This document shows, one piece after another, positions 1 to 9,127 of a DNA stretch of 27,389 nt. The translations under genes and the position numbers were made by a program. The notes under the pieces are model-generated. The model worked only from the letters and a program-made list of their open reading frames with translations, was not told the origin of the DNA and searched no databases. Origin of the DNA: a virus; IMG/VR virus record IMGVR_UViG_3300033143_001199, positions 1 through 27,389 of that record. One strand, given 5' to 3'. Numbering within the stretch: the first letter of the stretch is position 1; the number at the start of each line of letters is the position of its first letter.

Positions 1-1
1 T

Positions 2-659
2 TCGGCATTAAATCCATCTCAAGCTTCTATTAATAGTAGCGGACTTACTTTAACAGCTTGGGTGTATATAGACACTCTTGGAACAGGAGGTGGTGACTTT
101 ATTTATGACTTAGGGAATTGTTGTACTAATAATTACTATGGATTAAAAATGGTGGTAAACGGAAATGGATCGTTAGTTTTTCATGTTATGGGATTAAATC
201 AAGGTTTTGCAGGGGCTGGTAGTAATAATAGAAATACTGCAAGAACAGCCAACTCAGCTATTTCAACTGGACAATGGTATCACTTAGCTATTGTTATACC
301 ATCAGGCAGCATGGGTTCTACACAAGATAGAGACGAATGGCGTATTTATAAAAATGGTTCTGTAGTAAATCCAAGCACTTATGAGAAGAAATAGTAATGT
401 AAACTTTTTTGATGGTGAAATGAATAATTATGCAGTATTTTCTACCGCTTTAAATGCTACTAATATTGCAGCTATTTATAATTCAGGAGCACCTATAGAT
501 TTAAGCACAAATTCTGGTAATTATAATCAGTCAGCTAACCTAACTGCATGGTGGAGATTTAATGAAGGTACAGGAACTTCATACACTGATAGTTCAGGTA
601 ATGGATTTACTGGATCTGGTGTTGGTTCGCCTTCGTTCAACACGAATGTGCCAACATAA
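2..659 (+). CDS. LamG-domain adhesin or tail-fibre protein, 5'-partial and frameshifted
   Basis: The reading frame is open from the left edge, so the true start lies outside the window. The protein reads as a LamG/concanavalin-like lectin fold: LTLTAWVYID at the beginning, then GQWYHLAIV and WRIYKNG, then FDGEMNNYAVFSTAL with AAIYNSG, and a second similar stretch, LTAWWRFNEGTG followed by YTDSSGNG. Such domains bind glycans, and in phages they often sit on fibres or other surface proteins. The first frame stops at 392-394 (TAG), but the domain continues without loss in the next frame from about 381 to 659. Removing one A from the run at 389-391 joins the halves as ...STYEKN + SNVNFFDG.... This is a one-base insertion, a sequencing or assembly error, or a real +1 shift. 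A promoter follows at 680, so the gene ends its own unit. Domain identity is fairly certain; the role on the virion is inferred. Confidence 0.75.
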
Positions 660-679
660 TTATATAAATAAATATTTAT

Positions 680-687
680 TATCTTTG
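680..687 (+). promoter_or_regulatory. Bacteroidota-type -7 promoter box (P1)
   Basis: TATCTTTG matches the Bacteroidota -7 consensus TAnnTTTG and lies 28 bases before the start codon at 716, in a 56-base gap. No TTG is seen at the usual -33 position. The following bases include TTTATTAACC, shared with the leader downstream of the identical box at 17327. It would drive the coiled-coil protein and the large fibre. Confidence 0.6.
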
Positions 688-715
688 TGTTTTATTAACC
701 TTTAAATATAATTAA

Positions 716-988
716 ATGAAAAAATTAACTAAAGACGAGTTAGCAAATTTACAGAACTTACAAAAAGATTTTAACACAGCTAAATTAGAGCTGGGAAACA
801 CTGTTTTACAGCAAAGTAAAATAATGGAATCAATAGAGATTATAAAATCTAAATTTGGTGAGAAAGAAAAAGAGCTAATGGATAAATACGGAAAAGACGT
901 AACAATCAATTTAGAAACAGGAGAAATTTCCGAAAAGGAAGAAGAAAGCAAAGAAGCTCCTGAATTAAAAAAAGTAGAAACCAAGTAA
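716..988 (+). CDS. Small coiled-coil protein upstream of the tail fibre
   Basis: This 90-residue, highly charged protein is predicted by eye to be mostly helix. A heptad-like region spans residues 5-55 (DELANLQNLQKDFNTAKLEL onward), followed by MDKYGKDVTINLETGEI near residues 56-71 and an acidic, Lys/Glu-rich tail. Short proteins with an N-terminal coiled coil and a KYG...I(N/D)LETGE ending are, from memory, common beside structural genes in marine phages; their function is not known to me. The start at 716 follows an A/T-rich leader and promoter P1. The fibre gene begins 17 bases after its stop, so the two are probably cotranscribed. It could be a fibre-associated assembly factor, which is inference. 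The opposite-strand frame of equal length is a shadow. Confidence 0.75.
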   Translation: MKKLTKDELANLQNLQKDFNTAKLELGNTVLQQSKIMESIEIIKSKFGEKEKELMDKYGKDVTINLETGEISEKEEESKEAPELKKVETK

Positions 989-1005
989 ATTAAAAATGTC
1001 GCAAT

Positions 1006-4000
1006 ATGGCTAAAATAAAAAATACGACTGCTTATCCAACGGTCACTCCTAATGCAAGTGATTTACTAATAGCAACGGACGTAAGTGATAACAATAAGAC
1101 AGTAACTTTTTTAGTCAGCGACCTCCTTGCCGCAGGAACTGTATTGCAAGATTTGCAATCAGTGCTTACAACGGGAGATACTGCCACTGAGGACATAAAC
1201 CTTACTGGTACAATTGATTTAACTGGAACATTAGAGCTTGACGCAAGTACCCAACTAACCATCAATGGTGCGTTTGGTACTGCGGGTCAAGTTTTAGTTG
1301 TTAATGCAACAGCCACAGTTACAGGTAGAGTCTTAAATGCGGACGATAGTAGTATGAACTTTACCAATACTGCTTTAACATTAGGATCTTTAACTGGTAG
1401 TGAATTTACTTCATTTTTATGGGCTGGTCCTGCCGCTATAAATAACAATTTAGATTTAGGAGACCCAACAGGAACTAATGCTTATGCGGTTAATTTTTAT
1501 TCAAAACAGCAATTAACCGTAGACGGAACATTTGGAGCAGCTGGTGAATTTTTAGCAGTAAACGCTACTGCTGATGGGTTAGAATGGTCAGCCGCACCAA
1601 CAAATACAACACCTACATTTCAAGAAGTTTTAACAGCAGGAAACGTAGCTCTTATGCAAGGGTTTAGCATGACTGGTGACGGAACAGGAACAGGTGGTTC
1701 AAATATAAATCTTGATGATGAGTCAAGAATAATATCACAAGGAAATAACTCTTTTAGTGGAAACAATCAATTTTCAGGATTAGGCACAGGAGTAACAGAT
1801 TCAGCAATAACTATAGACGTAGGTAGTAGAATATATCTTGGTGATAACTTAACTGGTTCTTCAGGAACAGCGGGTCAAGTATTAGCTATAAATGCAGCGG
1901 GTACTTCAATGGAATGGAGTTCTACTGCTGCTGGTACTCAAGACTTACAGTCAGTTTTAAATAACGGAGGGACAGCAGATGCAGTAGGAACAAACCTTGC
2001 AAATATATATTTAACTGGTAACGGTGATGCCTCTGCAAGCGCAACTAATGGCTTACTAACTATAGAGTCTGGATCTTTATCTTTAGAAGATACAGAGCTC
2101 TTTTTAGATGGAGACGGAGGTACGGCAGGACAAGTTTTAGTTTCTGGAGGGGCTAACGCTGGACCATCATGGTCAAACGCAGGAACAGGAACAGGAACAG
2201 TTGAATCAGTTAGCGTTACAGACAGCACATATTTAGACTTAAGTGTTTCAAGCCCTACAGATTTTCCAGACGTTTCAGCGACTTTAGTAACAAATGGATT
2301 AGCAGGAGGTTTAGCAACTGAATACTATGACGGGTCAGGAGCATTTTCTGTTCCAGTTGGATCAGACTGGGATTTAAGTTTTTCAAACACTGGTGTCCCA
2401 GCATCTTCAGGAAGTATAGTTGGGGGTTCAGGATATACTTCTGGTACGGGAGTTGGAACTTCTTATTCAGGGGCAGGAGTAGGACTAACAGTTAATATTA
2501 CAGCTGCGGCAGGAGCTATTCAATCTATAGACTCATTAAACGGAGGTACAGGATATACTGTCGGAGATGTTATAGGGGTATTAGGGGGTACGGGAGGTAC
2601 TTTTACAATTACGTCTGTTTCTTTAAACACAGTAGGCTTGACAAACTCGGACGGAGTAAGGTCAAGTACAGTAAATATAGACGCGGGTAGTAACATTGCT
2701 ATGACTGTAGACGCTTCCAATGACTTAACACTATCATCATCAGCAGGAGGCGGAAGTGTATCAAGCGTAGCTCTTACAAGCACAAATTTAACCGTAGGTG
2801 GTTCTCCAATAACAACAAGCGGAACCTTAACAGTTGAAATACCTACATCTGGGGTAATAGCTGGATCATACACATCAGCTAATGTTACTGTATCGGACAG
2901 AGGTATTGTAACAGCTATAAGTAATGGCTCTACTGATTATCAGTTAGGAGCTGGACCAGGTTTAACAAATTCAATAATAACACAAGGAAACGCTGGAACT
3001 AATTATACTACTGGAATATACCAAACTACATCAAGCGGAAACGGTAGAGGATTTACAGTAAACGTAGTGAGTGTAGGGGGTAATGGTGATATCACTGCAT
3101 TTAGCACAGTACAAAGTGGTTCAGGATATGTAGATTCAGAAGTTATAACAGTAACAGGAGGAGATGGTAATGCTACTTTTGCAGTTGGAACAGTTCCTGT
3201 TGCAAATCAAATTGTATTATCAGGAAATGGAACAGATGATGTTGTAACACTAACAGGAACAGGGGGTACTACTATAACAACAACAGCAAACGGAATTACT
3301 ATAGATTCTGCAACAGCATCAGGCTTAACCTCATTTGGAATAGCTACCAGCCCTGCAAGCGCTGCGGGAACAGTAGATGTAACAAACAATACTATAACAT
3401 TTACTGAACAAGTAAATACTATAGCTACTGTTGATTATACATACATTGGGTTAGATATTAGCGGAACAAATGTATTAACTGCTGGGTTAACAGCTTCAAC
3501 AACAGCCTTAAATGGGACAACTGTATCTCAGTCTTATTTAAGAGCAGACAACACGTGGGCTATACCACCGAATACAGAGTATAGCGTATTTACTGGTGCA
3601 GCAAGCACACCACTACCAGCAGGAACGGACGGAACATCAGGATTAGTTCCTGCACCTATTGCAGCAAGTAATGATTACAATAAGTTTTTAAAAGGAGATG
3701 GAACATGGGGTACACCATCAGGATCGGGAACATTAACAGGGGTTTCTGTTACCGCTCCATTAACCGTAGACTTGGTAACAGACCCAGCTGTACCAGCATT
3801 AAACATAAATAATTTTACAGGGCCAGACGTTACTGCTGGAAACCCAGGATCTAAAGGAACAGTTCCAACACCATTAGTAGCAGATGACGGTAAATTTTTA
3901 AGCACAGCAGGTTGGACAACAGCACCAGGGCAGGTGTATACATCAACAGATCCTATTGATATAGACGCTACTACTAATGTAGTTTCTTTAAACTATAATG

Positions 4001-7000
4001 ATAGTGCTAACAACTTAATAGAGACAGCACCAGCTCAAACTTCAATAAGTGTAGAGAATAAATTATTAATTACTGATAATGCCGCTACAAACAAAGATGT
4101 ACAAACAATTACGTTAGATACTATTGGATATGTTTCATTTACTTCTGGTACTCCAAGAATAGAGATAACTGACAATACAACTACAGCAAATGTACAGCTT
4201 GGAAAAGATTTTTCTTCTTCTGGACTTAGTAATGTTACTCCAAGCGTAATTAAATATGTAGATTCGGCAGGTATAGACGTAACAGTAACAGCTCCAACTG
4301 CTCCAGCAATAGACCCAACTATTAACTTTGGATTAAGTGCTTTTACAGGCCCTGCTAATAATACAACGCCTGGTACAATAGGAGCGGTTCCTGCACCATT
4401 AGCTACATACTTTGGTACAGGAAGGTTTTTAAAAGTAGACGGTACTTGGGAGGTAAACGCTTCTTACACTGGTTGGAAGTTTGGTAGTGATGGCACACAG
4501 AGTTTAGGAGTACAAGATGGCGTAGCTGTAAATTGGGTAGGAGGAACTGGGGTAACAACATCTGCGACAGCTCCAGCAGGTTTTAACCCAGGTAAGGTAA
4601 CTATTAATTTAGATGATTTTACAGCGCCAGACGTTCCACAAGGTAATCCAGGATTAAAAGGAGCTGTGCCAGCGCCTCAGGTAGCTGATGATGGAAAGTT
4701 CTTGAGCACAGCAGGTTGGACAGCAATTTCTGGAGGTGGTACCGTAACATCAGTATCAGGAAATTTACCTATAACAGTTGATAATGCAACTAACCCAGCA
4801 ATACCAGCGGTATCTGTAAATACTTTTACAGGAGCAACAAATGCCCCTGCAAACGGAACAAAAGGAATAGTACCAGCGCCACAGGCATCAACTCAAGATT
4901 ATGATAAGTTTTTAAAAGGTGATGGTACTTGGTCAGCAGCAACTACATCATTTAGTTTTGATATATCTGATGACGCATCTGTTCCAGTAACACAAACTAT
5001 AACAGACGGAAATACAATAACATTTAGCGGAGGAACTGATATAACATCTGCTGTTTCGGCAACTGACACTGTAACATTTAGTCATGATTCTATTACAAGA
5101 ACTGATACAACAAGCGCTGAGTCTCCTTCGCAAGGAGGTACTTTTGATGTTATAAAAACCGTAACAACTTCTGCACAAGGACATATAACAGCAGCTGATG
5201 TTGTTACTATTACACTACCTAATTCTGACAATTACCAAAGCTGGACACTTGCGGGAGATCAGGGTAGCAATCATACCATAAGCTCAAATGATACGGTAAC
5301 AATGAACGGTTATGGAGGTATTAGTGTTGCGTTAACCTCTAATCCAACACCAGATACTGTAAACATATCATTAGCATCATTTACAGGAGCGTCAAGCGGA
5401 ACAAATGGAGTTGCTGGGGGTGTGCCAATACCATTTGGTCAAGGTTTAAATACAGATTATGATAAATTCTTAAAAGGTGATGGAACGTGGGCTACGCCAG
5501 CAACAAGTTATTCTTGGAGTGCAGATGCAGATAATGCGGCAGGAATAAGTATTAATAACTCAGGTCAAGTTAAGTGGGTAGGAGGTGTAGGAATAGGAAC
5601 AGCTATTGCTACGGGAACGCCAAACACTATAACAATTGACTTAGATGTAAGTAAGCTTTCAACGAGTACGGTTTCTGGATCTGATTATTTAGCTGGGGAA
5701 GAAACAACAGGTAACACAACAAAGAAATTTTTAATAAGTGATTTACCATTTACAAATAATTCAGGAACAGTATCATCGGTCGGAATAAATGCTGATAACG
5801 CTGGGGGAACAGGAATTACAACTACTGGGGCATTTACTTTCTCTGGAGGAACTCTTATTTCTACTTCTGTTACAGGTAATACAGTAACATTTAATCATAG
5901 TACAGTAACAAGAACAAACACAACAAGCACTTCTTCTCCTTTAGTAGGAGGGGACATTACTGTTATAGATTCAATAACATCAAACGGAACGGGACATATT
6001 ACTGGTGTAAACACAAAAACCGTTACTTTACCAGAAGCATTTCAGGGAGCTACTGCTTCAGCAAATGGTGTATCTGGATTTGTGCCGCAACCAATAGCAA
6101 ATACTGATGATGTTGATAAATATTTAAGAGGAGACGGAACTTGGAGTAGTGCTGGATTAGTTACAAGTATTGTAGCGGGAACAGGAATAAGTGTTTCAGG
6201 GGCTACAGGAGCGGTAACTGTAAGTGCAACTAATAACGGAACTGTTACCTCAGTTAATTTAACAGGAAACTCAGGGACAGGCACAGCAATAACAGGAAGC
6301 GGAACATTTGATATAGATGGTGTAACTACTGCTTCTTCAGGCTCTACCACTAATCATTTTAATGGAATAAGCACAACCGCAAGTAATTTTGATTTAGATA
6401 TTAAAGGTTTTGCTATACCAGATGAAAATGAATATTGGTTCTATAGAGCTAATAGTGGAACTGGCTCATCGGCTATGGGATTAGAAAAAAGTATTGTTTA
6501 TGGATTTGACGATTCTTATAAGAGTTTAGCTATAGCAAATGGAGAGGTTGGAAAAGAAGGATACACTTTAGTTTTAGGGGCTTCTAAATCTTCAAGAGCA
6601 TATATATTTAATGCAGGAAATACAACATATAGATGGAGTAATGTAGATGCGGCAGGAACAACTGACTCATCAACAAACTCTATATTTATTGGTGCTTCTG
6701 CGGGTGCTGCGGCTGCAACAAATGCTGATAATATAGGTATCGGTTCAAATGCCTTATTAGTATCTACAAATGGAGCAAGCAATATAGCATTAGGAACAGA
6801 TTCAGGTAAAGCATTACTTGCAGGAGCAAGAAATATTTTAATAGGAAAAAGTGCAGGACAATCACTTGTAGCTGCTGATGACAATATAGCAATAGGAGAC
6901 AATTCTTTATCAACAGCCAATAGTGCAGATGCAGACCAAAATATTGCATTAGGTAAAAACACATTATCTACATTAACGACAGGAGCAAGAAACATAGCTA

Positions 7001-7906
7001 TAGGATATCAGGCTCTTGCAGATGGGGTATTGGTTCAAACAGATAATATATTCTTAGGGTATCAAGCAGGTATGGAAGCCTTTGGTGGAGCAGATATTGG
7101 TATTGGTTATCAAGCTCTTCTTTATGGATCAAACTCAACTCCAAGGCTCAGGAACTGCTGTGCAAGGAGTTGGAAACGTAGCTTTAGGAGGTCATGCGGG
7201 AGAGTTTAATGCGACATCAGTGGTTGGTGGTGCTGTTTATGTTGGTCATTATGCTGGTAATAATACCAATGGTGTAACAACAACTGGATTTGGTCAAGTA
7301 GCGATAGGTAAAAATGCAATGAAGTTTACTGTAACAAGTCAATCTATTGCAATAGGATACCTTGCAATGGAAGATGCTGCTTCGCCAACAATAGGAGGTA
7401 ATTCCCATGTTGCTATTGGTAAAGGCGCAATGCGTACTGCAACAGTAACTGGAAATAATAATATAGCTATTGGAACAGATGCACAAGCCAGCACCGTAAA
7501 TGTTGTTTCTGCTGTTATTGCATTAGGATATCAATCAAAAGCCAAAGGTACTTGTACTATAGCTATAGGTTGTCAAGCTTCTGCTGGAGATGATGCTTCA
7601 AGCACAGACAGTATTGCTATTGGTAACGACTCTAACACAGCAGGAACTAAATCAATTTCCATAGGACGTAATGCTTCAACTACAGGAGCACAGTCAATAG
7701 CTATAGGTGATAACGCACAAGTTATTGACGATTACAGTGTGGCAATTGGAGCTGGTGCATCAACTAATGCTGCAAATCAGCTTGCTTTTGGTACAGCAGC
7801 GAACAACTTAGGTTCTATTGCAACACAAACTATAACTCCAAATAAAACTTGGGAGGTAAGAATAAATGGTGTTAACTATTTAATACCAATAGTAGCAGCA
7901 CCGTAA
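1006..7906 (+). CDS. Giant tail fibre with YadA-head-like C-terminus, one frameshift near 7141
   Basis: This is probably the main host-binding fibre. The first frame gives 2,067 residues (stop 7207-7209), and the protein clearly continues in the next frame to 7906, about 2,300 residues in all. The N-terminus (MAKIKNTTAYPTVTP, ASDLLIATDVSD) is of the kind that attaches marine-phage fibres to the tail. It is followed by LQDLQSVL and GTAGQVL units, two GxGY.GD.I..GG modules (about 2421-2625 and 2947-3213), and repeated VPAP...KFLKGDGTW units (3538-6144). The end is a run of IAIG/IALG repeats like YadA or Hep_Hag heads, which are trimeric beta-rolls. The last residues, ITPNKTWEVRINGVNYLIPI, are in the second frame. 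Dropping C at 7141 or 7142 joins YGSNST to QGSGTAVQGVGNVALGG without a gap in the repeat pattern. Low Cys and charge and high Gly/Ser/Thr fit a fibrous trimer. Confidence 0.85.
3538..6144 (+). repeat. Tandem KFLKGDGTW / KFLSTAGWT modules inside the fibre
   Basis: Divergent units recur within the fibre gene, each ending in a G-x-VPxP segment and a Trp motif. KFLKGDGTW-type copies (RADNTW, KGDGTW, KVDGTW, RGDGTW) lie near 3540, 3679, 4420, 4901, 5461 and 6111. KFLSTAGWT copies lie near 3886 and 4690, both preceded by a PD...GNPG.KG.VP.P segment. Spacing varies, so these are old protein-level duplications and not a simple DNA satellite. Most units also carry an FTGA/FTGP strand. Confidence 0.75.
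6676..7800 (+). repeat. YadA/Hep_Hag-like head repeats
   Basis: Short repeats of the form N(I/V)(A/G)IG..A or IALG..., about 14-28 residues apart, run through both reading frames on either side of the break at 7141. Examples are DNIGIGSNAL, SNIALGTDSG, ARNIAIGYQAL, GNVALGGHAG, NNIAIGTDAQ, DSIAIGNDSN and QSIAIGDNAQ. This is the signature of the left-handed parallel beta-roll found in trimeric autotransporter heads, and in phage fibres it implies a trimeric binding tip. Confidence 0.8.
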
Positions 7907-7921
7907 ATTAAATTAAATTGA

Positions 7922-8056
7922 ATGAGAGTAGAATTAAATGAAGAATCTATTAAACATATAAACCGCTTATTACAATCACTACCAATTAGTACATTATCTA
8001 TAGTAGAAGAAATTACAGCGGAGATTAATAAGGGTTTAGTAGAAGATAAAAAATAA
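7922..8056 (+). CDS. Small unknown protein (44 aa) after the fibre
   Basis: A short frame of 44 residues starts MRVELNEESIKHINRLL and ends in EDKK. It lies between the fibre stop and the next gene with only 15 and 6 flanking bases, so it fits the packed operon. The composition suggests two amphipathic helices (residues 5-20 and 26-40) split by LPIST. An A/T-rich leader (TTAAATTAAATTGA) precedes the ATG, as for neighbouring genes. No family is recognised. Small helical proteins behind fibre genes can be assembly helpers, but nothing in this sequence proves that. Confidence 0.55.
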   Translation: MRVELNEESIKHINRLLQSLPISTLSIVEEITAEINKGLVEDKK

Positions 8057-8062
8057 AATAAA

Positions 8063-8287
8063 ATGGATATAAGAAAGATTTCCATTGGATCTGACTATAA
8101 GTCAGGATCAATGCACTATATTGTAAATCAACCTGTTCTGGGTGGTGAGTATAAAATACACTTAATACAAGCAAACGAAAAATCGCAATCTTATAAATTG
8201 TGGGTAGAAAAAAATCAAGAAATTTTTATTTGGAAAGAATTTTTATATACCTTGCCAATAACTTTAGAATATAATATAAATTTTTAA
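8063..8287 (+). CDS. Conserved-type small phage protein (74 aa), function unknown
   Basis: This 74-residue protein contains MDIRKISIGSDYKSGSMHYIVNQ split by a short loop, then IHLIQANEKSQSYKLWVEK and LPITLEYNINF at the end, a pattern of alternating strands without a signal peptide or membrane segment. Similar small proteins are, from memory, found beside terminase genes in marine Bacteroidota phages, but none has a role that I know of. The stop TAA and the next gene's ATG share one base (TAATG at 8285-8289), so translation is probably coupled to the GroES-like gene. An A-rich leader (AAAAAATAAAATAAA) precedes the start. Confidence 0.7.
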   Translation: MDIRKISIGSDYKSGSMHYIVNQPVLGGEYKIHLIQANEKSQSYKLWVEKNQEIFIWKEFLYTLPITLEYNINF

Positions 8288-8859
8288 TGCAATCAATTGA
8301 TTCCTTTATTGTAAAACCTTATAATGAAAGAAGATATGATAACATTAAGAAACTAAAAGATATAGATTTTATAACAAGCGTTTCTGAAGAAGATCATAAA
8401 TCATCTAATCGTTTTGCTACTGTTATTTCTCTTCCTTTAAATTATAAAGGAGAAGTGAGGCCAGGAGACACGCTGATAGTACATCATAATGTTTTTAAGT
8501 TTTATAATGATATGTATGGTCGTAGAAAAAGCGGAAAAAGTTATTTTAAAGAAAATTTATTTTTTGTAGAAAACGATCAGTTTTTTTTATATAAAAGAAA
8601 CAATAACTGGAAAGCACATGGAAAATATTGTTTTGTAAAACCAATACCTGCTGAGGATTCGGTAATATTAAAAAACACAAAGCATGAGCCATTACAAGGC
8701 ATACTTAAGTATTCAAATTTACAACTGGAGAGTTTAGGTGTAAAAGAAGGAGATAAAATAATATTCAAACCAGAAAGTGAATATGAATTTAATATTGATG
8801 GAGAATTATTATACAGAATGTTTACTAACAATATAACAACTATATTAGATGGAAAGTAA
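8287..8859 (+). CDS. Tandem GroES-like domain protein upstream of terminase
   Basis: This 190-residue protein appears to hold two co-chaperonin-like beta-barrels. The second half resembles GroES from end to end: FVKPI (residues 116-120, compare the VIVKR start of GroES), a loop, QGIL, VKEGDKIIF (152-160), FNIDGELLYRM, then NNITTIL at the end (compare DGEEYLI...DDILAI). The first half repeats the scheme: FIVKP (7-11), a loop, ATVISLP (44-50), VRPGDTLIV (57-65) and a long hairpin to about residue 105. GroES itself is about 97 residues, so 190 fits two copies. If real, it could help fold capsid or tail proteins, as T4 gp31 does with host GroEL, or it could be a virion protein that has only kept the fold. 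It overlaps both neighbours by a few bases and precedes the terminase genes. The assignment rests on motif comparison by eye. Confidence 0.5.
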   Translation: MQSIDSFIVKPYNERRYDNIKKLKDIDFITSVSEEDHKSSNRFATVISLPLNYKGEVRPGDTLIVHHNVFKFYNDMYGRRKSGKSYFKENLFFVENDQFFLYKRNNNWKAHGKYCFVKPIPAEDSVILKNTKHEPLQGILKYSNLQLESLGVKEGDKIIFKPESEYEFNIDGELLYRMFTNNITTILDGK

Positions 8860-9127
8860 AGAGTTGAAAATAAAAATAATAGAAGCTGGTAAAAAGGCAG
8901 TTGCACAATTAATAAAAGTTGCAAAGGAAGATATAATTAAATATGATGCAGATGATGAGCTTGCCGCTGATAGATTAAAAAATGCAGCTGCAACTAAAAA
9001 ACTTTGTATAATGGACGCTTTTGAAATATTAAGAAAAATAGAAGAAGAAAAAAATTTATTAGAAGGAAATATTGTAAGCTCAAATAATAATACACCTAAG
9101 GGATTTGCCGAATCAAGATCAAAATAA
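8849..9127 (+). CDS. terS: Probable small terminase subunit
   Basis: This 92-residue, mostly helical protein contains KIIEAGKKAVAQLIKVAKED, LAADRLKNAAATKKLCIMDA and a charged FEILRKIEEEKNLLE helix, followed by a disordered NNNTPKGFAESRSK tail. It starts 11 bases inside the preceding gene and its last 23 bases overlap the large terminase frame. That position, its size and its helix-only make-up fit a small terminase subunit, which recognises DNA for packaging and stimulates the large subunit. No classical helix-turn-helix is evident, so the name rests on context as much as on sequence. A short regulatory or adaptor protein is the alternative. Confidence 0.55.
   Translation: MESKELKIKIIEAGKKAVAQLIKVAKEDIIKYDADDELAADRLKNAAATKKLCIMDAFEILRKIEEEKNLLEGNIVSSNNNTPKGFAESRSK

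Noticed and set aside
667-680. Perfect palindrome AATAAATATTTATT just upstream of promoter P1
   Set aside because: In such AT-rich sequence a 14-base A/T palindrome is readily expected by chance; operator function has no support.
3538-6144. Repeats suggestive of a CRISPR-like array
   Set aside because: Units are in-frame, diverged and of unequal length; there is no constant repeat with unique spacers.
1032-6350. Several other reverse-strand frames (near 1938, 2520, 4948 and 6042)
   Set aside because: Stop-poor Gly/Thr/Ser-rich coding creates Pro/Val-rich shadows on the complement; none has a domain or leader.
6516-6995. Long opposite-strand frame of 159 codons inside the fibre
   Set aside because: It overlies the in-frame IAIG repeats, and its composition mirrors the repeat's codon pattern; there is no promoter or leader.
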